Assembly (NCBI GenBank): GCA_016191815.1
Contig: JACPVI010000020.1
Location: 33,921-97,920, forward strand
DNA length: 64,000 bases
Direction of reading: 5' to 3'
DNA from: Myxococcales bacterium
Lineage (GTDB): Bacteria; Myxococcota; Myxococcia; Myxococcales; Myxococcaceae
This document shows, one piece after another, positions 18,306-24,558 of the stretch. The translations under genes were made by a program, and so were the position numbers. The notes beneath the pieces were generated by a model. It did no database searches, had not been told where the DNA came from, and saw only the letters and a program-made list of their open reading frames with translations. Each line of letters begins with the position of its first letter. The first letter of the stretch is position 1.

Positions 18306-19226
18306 ATGCAGGCCCGTTGCCCTTACTGCTCCCATGTCTTCGAGACCGGGAGCCACGGAATCCAGTTCTGCCCAAACCCAAGCTGTGGCCAGCAAGTGAA
18401 TGTGCCGGCCCCGGCGGGGGCGCCGGCGGCTGGACCGGCGTGTGCGCTCCACCCGGACCGGGCCTCCACCGGGCCGTGCGCGCGCTGCGGCAGCTTCATG
18501 TGCGAGGAGTGCAGCCTGGGCCGGCAGAGCCAGCTTTGCCCCAAGTGCCGGGCGCTGGCTGGAGGGGAGCGCGAGCCCACTCCCTGGGAGCGGAGGGCGG
18601 AGCTGGGCCTGGTCCAGGCGCTCTGGCAGACCTGGAAGAAGACCATCCTCACGCCGGAGAAGTTCTGGGTGGCGCTCAAGCCGGATGGGTCGGTGGGCGA
18701 GGCGTTTCTCTACGCGTGGATCCTCTCTTCCTTGGGCGCGGTGATGCAGTTCCTCATGGGCATCATCAACGTGGGCGGGGGAAAGGAGCAGCTGGAACAG
18801 GCGCTCCGGCAGGCGCGCGACCTCCCCTCGGAGATCGAGGGGCCGCTCCGGGCGCTGCTGGACAACTACATGGCCCTGATGGTCGGCATCCTGATTGGCT
18901 CGGTGGTGCTCTACCCGCTGAGCTACATCATCGGAGCTGCGCTCTTGCACCTGGGGGCGCTCATCTTCGGCGCGGCGAAGAACGGCTTCGGCGCTACCGC
19001 CCGGGTGGCGGCGTACGCGGCGGCTCCGGCAGTGCTCGCGTGGATTCCGTTCGTGGGCGGGCTGATGTTCATCTACATCCTCATCCTCCAGGCCTGGGGC
19101 ATCATGAAGGCGCAGGAGACGACGGTGGGGAGAGCCATCGGAGCGGTGCTCTTCTTCCCGCTGCTCGTCTGCTGCTGTGCCTGCGGAATCGGAGTGTTCG
19201 CGGGGTTTGCCGCAGCCCGGCATTGA
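18306..19226 (+). CDS. Zinc-ribbon plus Yip1-domain membrane protein
   Basis: 306 residues. Two zinc-binding motifs come first: CPYCSHVFETG...CPNPSCGQQ (residues 5-32), and a B-box-like segment (C.LHPDRASTGPCARCGSFMCEECS...CPKC, residues about 48-85). Then a cytoplasmic helix and about five membrane segments form a Yip1-like domain (AFLYAWILSSLGAVMQFLMG ... FVGGLMFIYILILQAWGIMK). Bacterial Yip1-domain proteins are common in myxobacteria and have no assigned role. ATG at 18306 is in a GGGGATTCG context. The 3' end is close to the DUF2752 gene (28 bases), and plsY follows, so the three may share an mRNA. Confidence 0.75.
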   Translation: MQARCPYCSHVFETGSHGIQFCPNPSCGQQVNVPAPAGAPAAGPACALHPDRASTGPCARCGSFMCEECSLGRQSQLCPKCRALAGGEREPTPWERRAELGLVQALWQTWKKTILTPEKFWVALKPDGSVGEAFLYAWILSSLGAVMQFLMGIINVGGGKEQLEQALRQARDLPSEIEGPLRALLDNYMALMVGILIGSVVLYPLSYIIGAALLHLGALIFGAAKNGFGATARVAAYAAAPAVLAWIPFVGGLMFIYILILQAWGIMKAQETTVGRAIGAVLFFPLLVCCCACGIGVFAGFAAARH

Positions 19227-19254
19227 GGGGACGCTTCTGTGTAGAGTCCTGCGC

Positions 19255-19680
19255 GTGCGCCTCCGCTGGCCCGCCCCCAACCGCAGCTTCGGCTTCCTCG
19301 ACGCGCTGGGCGTGACCGGAGCGGTGGCCTTCCTGGTCGCCCGATTCGTGCCGGTGGACCGGATTCCTTTCTGGGGTTGCGCGCTGAGGAAGGCCACCGG
19401 CTGGCCGTGTCTGGGTTGCGGGCTGACCCGGGCCTTCCAGCGGCTCGCGCGCGGGGAAGTGCTCGGGGCGCTGGATGCCAATCCGCTCGGGGCGCTCTGT
19501 GCGGCGGCGCTATTCGGCATTTCGCTCTTGGCGCTGTTGCACCTGGCCTTCAGGCTTCCGGTTCCGGAGCTGTCGCTCGAGCCCCGCCAGGCGCGGCGGG
19601 TGCGAATCGGTCTCGGAGTGGCGCTGGCGCTGAACTACGCCTTCGTGCTCTTACGCACGCGCTTTTCGGGCCTCTCGTGA
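19255..19680 (+). CDS. DUF2752 membrane protein
   Basis: 141 residues with three hydrophobic helices. The DUF2752 hallmark is present: P-x2-C/W-x2-C-x-x-K near GCALRKATGWPCLGCGLTRAFQRLARGEVLGALDANPLG, in which CLGCGLTR is the family signature. Function is unknown. I placed the start at GTG 19255; an in-frame upstream start at 19177 would overlap the preceding gene and add a non-hydrophobic leader. plsY begins 7 bases after the stop. Confidence 0.8.
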   Translation: MRLRWPAPNRSFGFLDALGVTGAVAFLVARFVPVDRIPFWGCALRKATGWPCLGCGLTRAFQRLARGEVLGALDANPLGALCAAALFGISLLALLHLAFRLPVPELSLEPRQARRVRIGLGVALALNYAFVLLRTRFSGLS

Positions 19681-19687
19681 GGGCGGC

Positions 19688-20269
19688 GTGTACCCGGTAG
19701 CGCTGGTGGCGCTTGGCTACCTCGCGGGCTCGGTGCCCTTCGGGGTGCTGCTCACCCGGTGGGTGAAAGGAAAGGACGTCCGGTCCGAGGGGAGCGGGAA
19801 CATCGGCGCCACCAACGTGGCCCGCGTGGCGGGGAAGAAGCTGGGAGTGGTGGTGCTCTTGCTCGACGCCGCCAAGGGGGCCTTACCGGTGCTGCTGGCG
19901 ATGCAGCTTTTGCCCGAAGCCTTGCGGCTCCACGCGGCGGTGGGGCTGGCCGCGTTTGTGGGGCACGTCTTCCCGGTGTGGTTAAGGCTCAAGGGAGGCA
20001 AAGGCGTGGCCACCGCGTTCGGGGTGCTACTGGTGTTGGCGCCCGCCGCGGCGCTGGCCGGAGGGCTCGTCTACGGGGCGCTGGTGCTCGCGCTCAGGGT
20101 CAGCTCGATCGGCTCTTTGGCCGGAGGGGCGGCCACCGTCGCCGCCGCCTTCCTCTTGCGCCGGCCGCTCGAGTACGCGGTGCTCGCCGCGGTCCTCTAC
20201 GGGCTGATGCTCTTCACCCACCGGGGAAACATCGCGCGGCTGGTGAGGAGGAGTGAGCGAAGGCTGTAG
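19688..20269 (+). CDS. plsY: Glycerol-3-phosphate acyltransferase PlsY
   Basis: 193 residues, five membrane helices. It transfers acyl groups from acyl-phosphate to glycerol-3-phosphate, the first step of phospholipid synthesis. The three cytoplasmic motifs are intact: SVPFGVLLTR with GSGNIGATNVAR, then K-x3-LPVL, and HVFPVWLRLKGGKGVAT. GTG start 7 bases after the DUF2752 gene. Together with pssA at the left end, this gives two phospholipid-synthesis genes in the window. Confidence 0.95.
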   Translation: MYPVALVALGYLAGSVPFGVLLTRWVKGKDVRSEGSGNIGATNVARVAGKKLGVVVLLLDAAKGALPVLLAMQLLPEALRLHAAVGLAAFVGHVFPVWLRLKGGKGVATAFGVLLVLAPAAALAGGLVYGALVLALRVSSIGSLAGGAATVAAAFLLRRPLEYAVLAAVLYGLMLFTHRGNIARLVRRSERRL

Positions 20270-20279
20270 AGAGTCGTGG

Positions 20280-20413
20280 GTCGAGCGTCGAGTGTCGAGC
20301 GCCTCGTCGAGCGACCGTCCAGCGCCCAGGACGCTTCTCCGTCGACCGGAAGACCGTCGAGCACTCGACGCCACTCGACGGGCGCACTCAACCCTCGACT
20401 CTCGACGCTCGAC
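20280..20413. repeat. GTCGAG-rich extragenic palindrome
   Basis: The 151-base spacer between plsY and the kinase (convergent) is almost entirely made of (G/C)TCGA(G/C) units. Bases 20280-20299 match the reverse complement of 20394-20413 in 19 of 20 positions, and further GTCGA and TCGAC units fill the loop (for example at 20341-20345, 20356-20360 and 20373-20379). There is no T-run. A shorter relative lies at 27680-27698. This looks like a dispersed palindromic element, perhaps doubling as a bidirectional terminator for the convergent genes. Confidence 0.75.
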
Positions 20414-20420
20414 TGCAGCT

Positions 20421-21962
20421 CTACGGTTCCGGCCGCTTCAGCTCCGAGCTGCTCTCGGCCGGCGTCGAGTCTTCCTCAGCGGCCTCCGGCTCCTCGTCGT
20501 CCAGCCGCGCCGCGGAGGCTCCCTGCGCCGGGCTCTTCGCCTTGGTGGGACGGACCCGCCGCTTCGGCTCCGGCTTGATCGCTTGGAGCTTTTGCAACAA
20601 CTCCACTCTCGGCCCCGGAGCGCTCGCCGTGAAGGAGAGCGGATGGTGCCCCTGCAAGCTCAGCGCCAGCGACGCCGAGGCCCGACCATCCGGCCCTGAC
20701 GGGAGGTCCAGCTCCACCGGCGTGGTGCCGATCACCTTCCCCGCCACGGCGACTCTGGCGCCCTGCGGCAGGCTGTCGATCCGGAAGCGAACCGTCGCCG
20801 GCGAGGTGAAGGCCACTTTCCGCTCCGGCTCCGGCTCCGGCAGCTGCCGGACTACAGGCTTCGCCAAAAGCGCCGCTCCCAGGTTCACCCGACTCACCAG
20901 CTCGGCGAGCGCGGAGGGAGCCGTCATCCACTGGGCGGCGAGGACTCCTCCGCCCCCGAGCGCCGCCGAGGCGGCGAGCATCAGCGGCACCGCCCAGCGC
21001 CTCCTCCGCCGCGGCCGGCGACGCTCCGGCGCCCCCGCCCGCTGCAGCGCCTCCAGCACCTCGTCCATCGACTGGAAACGGCGGTCGGGATCCTTCTCCA
21101 GGCAGCGCGCGACCAGCGCGTGCACCGGCGGCGGGATGGCAAGCTCCGGCCTCGGCGGCGCCATCGGCGGAGGTCGCTCCGACAGGTGCCGGCTCACCAC
21201 CTCCAGCACGCTCTTGCCCGTGAAGGGGGGCTTGCCGGTCAGAGACTCGTACAGGAGCACCCCGAGCGAGTAGATGTCGCTGCGCGGATCCGCCTGGTTG
21301 TGCTCCGCCTGCTCGGGCGCGACGTAGTGGGGCGAGCCCAGGAAGACCCCCTGCTGGGTGATCGCCTGCACCGGCACGCTTTGCCCCCCAGGGATGAACG
21401 ACTTCACCAACCCGAAGTCCAGCACCTTCACCTGATCGGTGTCCGAGTCCGAGCTGAGCAGCATCACGTTCGCCGGCTTGAGGTCCCGGTGCACCAGCCC
21501 CAGGTTGTGCGCCTCGCGGAGCGAACGGCAGATCTGCGCCGCGATGAACAGCGCCCGCTCCCAAGGGAGCGCCTCCACCCGGTCGAGCAGCTCCTCCAGG
21601 GTCTCGCCCGAGAGGTACTCCATCGCCAGGTAGTAGACGCCCTCGCGGGTGCAGCCATAGTCGATGACCGTGACCGTGTTGGGGTGCCGGAGCTTCGAGG
21701 TCAGCGCCGCCTCGAGCAAGAATCGCTTGCGGAAGGCCGGGTCGCTCGCCAGAGCCGCCGACTTGTCCAGCACCTTGAGCGCCACCGGCCGATCGAAGGG
21801 GGCCTGCACCGCCCGGTACACCCGCCCCATCGCGCCCGCGCCGATCGGCTCGACGATGCGGAACCTCCCGTCGAGCGTCCTGCCGATCAGCTCGTCACTG
21901 CCGGGCGAGGTGACCCGCTCGTTCTCGGAGACGACTCGCAGCACGTTGGACCTTGGCCCCAT
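20421..21962 (-). CDS. Membrane Ser/Thr protein kinase with C-terminal PEGA-like domain
   Basis: 513 residues. Hanks-type kinase domain at residues about 27-300: Gly-rich loop (IGAGAMGRVYRA), catalytic Lys in VALKVLDKS, HRDLKPANV, DFGLVKS and APEQAEH are all intact, so the kinase should be active. An Arg-rich stop-transfer segment precedes one membrane helix (about residues 325-345), followed by a periplasmic part that contains a PEGA-like sandwich (VRFRIDSLPQGARVAVAGKVIGTTPVELDL, in pieces). The C-terminal tail is Lys/Pro/Glu-rich. It lies 44 bases after the rRNA methyltransferase gene on the same strand. Confidence 0.93.
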   Translation of the reverse strand: MGPRSNVLRVVSENERVTSPGSDELIGRTLDGRFRIVEPIGAGAMGRVYRAVQAPFDRPVALKVLDKSAALASDPAFRKRFLLEAALTSKLRHPNTVTVIDYGCTREGVYYLAMEYLSGETLEELLDRVEALPWERALFIAAQICRSLREAHNLGLVHRDLKPANVMLLSSDSDTDQVKVLDFGLVKSFIPGGQSVPVQAITQQGVFLGSPHYVAPEQAEHNQADPRSDIYSLGVLLYESLTGKPPFTGKSVLEVVSRHLSERPPPMAPPRPELAIPPPVHALVARCLEKDPDRRFQSMDEVLEALQRAGAPERRRPRRRRRWAVPLMLAASAALGGGGVLAAQWMTAPSALAELVSRVNLGAALLAKPVVRQLPEPEPERKVAFTSPATVRFRIDSLPQGARVAVAGKVIGTTPVELDLPSGPDGRASASLALSLQGHHPLSFTASAPGPRVELLQKLQAIKPEPKRRVRPTKAKSPAQGASAARLDDEEPEAAEEDSTPAESSSELKRPEP

Positions 21963-22006
21963 TCCAGCGCTCGAACGCCCAGGCTATGGAAGCGGGAAGG
22001 AGAAAT

Positions 22007-23176
22007 TCAAGGCGCGCCGAGTCGAGAGGCGCCCCCGCGCGACGGGTAGAGCAACAGGCGGCACTCGATCGGCCCGTTCCACAGCCTCCGCCGCTCCTTC
22101 GGGCGCGCGTGGAAGGCGCTCTCGAAGGCCGGATTCCCCGAGAGGATCGCCATTCGCCAGCCCTCCCAGCGCGAGAGGCTCTCGCCCAGCTTGAAGTAGA
22201 AGGCCTTCATCCCCTTCTGGCCCTCCCCCCCGAGCCGGGCGCCATATGGAGGGTTGGTGGCGATGAGCCCCGGCGGGCCCGGAGGCGGAGAGAGAATGGT
22301 CGCGTCCCCCGCCTCGAGGCTTATCTCCTTCTCGAGCTTCGCCGCCCTGGCGTTATGGCGGGCCGCCTCCAGCGCCTCGGGGCTCCGGTCGAAGCCGCAG
22401 ATGGGAAACGGCGCCGCGCGGATGGCTTGCCGCGCTTCCTCGCGCAGCTCCGACAGGTGCCGCCGCGCTATCTCTCCGAGGTGAGGCCACTTCTCCACCG
22501 AGAGCGGGCGGGACAGTGACGGCGCCCGGCGCGTGGCGATGAGGCCGGCCTCGATGCAGAGCGTGCCCGAGCCGCACATCGGGTCGGCCAGCGGCTCCTC
22601 GCCCTGGTAGCCGGCGGCGGCGAGGATCGCGGCGGCCAGGGTCTCCTTGAGCGGCGCCTCGGTCTGGCGGACCCGGTAGCCGCGGCGGTGCAGTGGCTCG
22701 CCGCAGAGATCCAGCGAGAGCGCCAGCCGCGTCTGTGCGAGGTGCGCCACCACCCGCACCTTGGGGTGGCGCGTATCCACGTCGGGCCGGGCGCCCAGCT
22801 TGTCGCGCAGCCGGTCGGCGATGGCGTCCTTCACCTTGAGGGCGACGAAGCCAGAGTGGGTGTGCTCCGCGCCGCGGAGCGTCGCCTCCACCGAGAAGGT
22901 GGAGCGGGTGTCCAGGTGCTCTTCCCACGGCACCGCCGCCGCGGCGCGGTAGAGACCCTCGGCGCCTTTCGCTTCCGCCTCCGCTAGCGGGTAGAGCACC
23001 CGCATCGCGATCCGCGTCCACAGGCAGACCCTCAGCGCCTCGCGCAGGTTGGCCGAGAAGCGCACCCCCCCGCGATCCTGCCGGACCTTGCGCGCGCCCA
23101 GGCCTTCCAGCTCCTGGGCCAGCAGGTCCTCGGTGCCGCGGCTCGCGGTGGCGAAGAGGGCGAATCGCTCGGGCAT
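22007..23176 (-). CDS. rlmL: THUMP-domain class I methyltransferase, RlmL-like
   Basis: 389 residues. N-terminal ferredoxin-like and THUMP region (residues 1-160), then a Rossmann methyltransferase with motif I region (ADPMCGSGTLCIEAGLIA) and the N6/N2-type catalytic motif NPPYGARL near residue 305. This is the family of 23S rRNA G2445 N2-methyltransferase RlmL and tRNA Trm14. It lacks the second C-terminal methyltransferase domain (RlmK) of the E. coli RlmKL fusion, as is normal outside gammaproteobacteria. Spacing of 4 bases to the upstream gene supports an operon. Confidence 0.85.
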   Translation of the reverse strand: MPERFALFATASRGTEDLLAQELEGLGARKVRQDRGGVRFSANLREALRVCLWTRIAMRVLYPLAEAEAKGAEGLYRAAAAVPWEEHLDTRSTFSVEATLRGAEHTHSGFVALKVKDAIADRLRDKLGARPDVDTRHPKVRVVAHLAQTRLALSLDLCGEPLHRRGYRVRQTEAPLKETLAAAILAAAGYQGEEPLADPMCGSGTLCIEAGLIATRRAPSLSRPLSVEKWPHLGEIARRHLSELREEARQAIRAAPFPICGFDRSPEALEAARHNARAAKLEKEISLEAGDATILSPPPGPPGLIATNPPYGARLGGEGQKGMKAFYFKLGESLSRWEGWRMAILSGNPAFESAFHARPKERRRLWNGPIECRLLLYPSRGGASRLGAP

Positions 23177-23180
23177 GGCC

Positions 23181-23861
23181 TTACGGGCGGTAGCCCTCGA
23201 GCCGCTCGAGCTTGGGGAGCAAGAGCGCCTCGATGCTCTCGCGGTCGTCGAAGCCCACCCCCACGAACGAGACGTTGAAAATCTTCGTCCCCTGGCGGGC
23301 GATGAAGAAGTTGCCGGCCGGCTGGCCCTGGTTGTCTTGCAGAAGCTCGTGGCGGGACTGCTCGCCCCAGCGGATGAGGTCGTCCCGCCTCACCGTCTTG
23401 CCCTCGCCGCCGAGCATCAGGGCGAAGCCGGCCCTCCCGGCGACGTCCATCCCTGCATACGCCCCGATGGTGCTGTCGAGGTCGTCGTCCACCGAGACCG
23501 ACGAGTCGAGGAACAGCCCGCCGGAGTCGCTGGCGTCGTACTCGTAGCGGACCTCGTAGCTGCCGTCGCGCAGCTTCCCCTTGGTGAGCTTCCCGAGGTG
23601 CGGCTGGGGCTCGAGGCCGGCGCCCAGCTCGGCCAGCTCCTCTGCGGTGAGCACGATCGCGCGCTCCTCCTCGGTGACCGGCAGCTCCTCCACCACCTTG
23701 GAGAGGATGAGCCCCACCCCGAACAGCGCCACCAGGCCGCCGATGGGGAGGGCGATCAGCAAGGCGATCGCCAAGAGCCACATCCTGGCGCTCGAGCGCC
23801 TAGGCGGCGTCTGGCCTGGCGGGTTGAGGGGCGGCCGCGGGAGGTAGGGGTCCGGGGTCAT
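23181..23861 (-). CDS. Membrane-anchored protein of unknown function
   Basis: 226 residues. A Pro-rich cytoplasmic N-terminus (residues 1-24) precedes a single membrane helix (MWLLAIALLIALPIGGLVALFGVGLIL) and an extracytoplasmic domain of mixed alpha/beta type (LRDGSYEVRYEYDASDSGGLFLDSSVSV, in pieces). No known domain was recognised. It is the first gene of a minus-strand unit with the methyltransferase (4-base gap) and then the kinase (44-base gap). Confidence 0.6.
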   Translation of the reverse strand: MTPDPYLPRPPLNPPGQTPPRRSSARMWLLAIALLIALPIGGLVALFGVGLILSKVVEELPVTEEERAIVLTAEELAELGAGLEPQPHLGKLTKGKLRDGSYEVRYEYDASDSGGLFLDSSVSVDDDLDSTIGAYAGMDVAGRAGFALMLGGEGKTVRRDDLIRWGEQSRHELLQDNQGQPAGNFFIARQGTKIFNVSFVGVGFDDRESIEALLLPKLERLEGYRP

Positions 23862-23907
23862 TGCGAATGGGGCAACGCTAGCCCAAGCAGCCGGAAGAGG
23901 ATGGCTT

Positions 23908-23942
23908 TTGAACGTTTGGCGTTAAAGCGTTAATATCGTGGC
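23908..23942 (+). promoter_or_regulatory. Promoter/operator of higBA, predicted leaderless start
   Basis: TTGAAC at 23908-23913 and TAATAT at 23931-23936 with a 17-base spacer. A start of transcription about seven bases after the -10 would coincide with the toxin GTG at 23943, so the toxin mRNA should have little or no leader. Overlapping the promoter, GCGTTAA occurs twice (23919-23925 and 23927-23933) inside an imperfect AACG...CGTT dyad (23911-23931), a likely HigA operator. Confidence 0.6.
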
Positions 23943-24233
23943 GTGATCAGGAGCTTCGCGGATGAAGCTACCAAGGACATCTTTGACGGCGTCGATTCGA
24001 GGCTTGCTCGAACCCTCCCCAAAGTCCTTTGGCCAGTGGCGAGGAGAAAGCTCGACATGTTGAATGCCGCAACGAGCCTCAAGGACATCGCGGCTGCTCC
24101 AGGAAACCGGCTGGAGAAGCTCAAGGGTCGGCTCGCGGGGAAGTACAGCATTCGCGTGAACGACCAGTACCGCGTCGTTTTCGAGTTCGAGAACGGCGAA
24201 ACGCTCAACGTCCAGATAACCGACTATCACTGA
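23943..24233 (+). CDS. higB: HigB/RelE-type toxin
   Basis: 96 residues with the HigB/RelE fold: helices at residues 1-60 and a C-terminal beta-sheet (LKGRLAGKYSIRVNDQYRVVFEFENGETLNVQITDYH, in pieces). In the family this is a ribosome-dependent mRNA endonuclease; the Arg and Tyr/His residues that act in catalysis are present (R-V-N-D-Q-Y-R-V-V, C-terminal H). GTG start without a ribosome binding site; the predicted promoter suggests leaderless translation. Toxin-first order with antitoxin downstream by 13 bases is typical of higBA. Confidence 0.88.
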   Translation: MIRSFADEATKDIFDGVDSRLARTLPKVLWPVARRKLDMLNAATSLKDIAAAPGNRLEKLKGRLAGKYSIRVNDQYRVVFEFENGETLNVQITDYH

Positions 24234-24246
24234 GGAGCAACCGCGC

Positions 24247-24537
24247 ATGCTGCCGAAGAACAGGACTCCTACTCCTCCGGGCGAGGTGCTGGCGGAGGAG
24301 TTCCTCGCGCCGCTCGGGATGACTCAGACCGAGCTCGCGCAGAAGATGGGGGTTCCGGTCCAGCGAGTGAACCTCCTGGTCAACGGGAAGCGGGCCATCA
24401 CCGCCGAGACCGCGCTGCTGTTGGCGCGCATCTTCGAGGCGAGCCCGGAGTTCTGGATGAACCTGCAAGCGGCCTACGATCTCTGGCAGGCGCGGGAGCG
24501 GATGGAGAGAGCCAAGCAGAGGGCTGATAGAGGCTGA
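24247..24537 (+). CDS. higA: HigA-type antitoxin (XRE helix-turn-helix)
   Basis: 96 residues. HTH of the HigA subclass: PPGEVLAEEFLAPLGMTQTELAQKMGVPVQRVNLLVNGKRAITAETALLLARIFEASPEFWMNLQ (in pieces), with the family-specific F.L.P.G.T and EFW.NLQ ends. Binds and neutralises HigB and represses the shared promoter. ATG at 24247 has a good ribosome binding site (GAGGAG at 24232-24237), unlike the toxin, so translation rates should differ in favour of antitoxin. Confidence 0.9.
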   Translation: MLPKNRTPTPPGEVLAEEFLAPLGMTQTELAQKMGVPVQRVNLLVNGKRAITAETALLLARIFEASPEFWMNLQAAYDLWQARERMERAKQRADRG

Positions 24538-24558
24538 GGCCCGCTCGGCGCGGGAAGA

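Noticed and set aside
20280..20413. Transposon terminal repeats
   Set aside because: The palindrome contains no transposase and no target-site duplication was seen.
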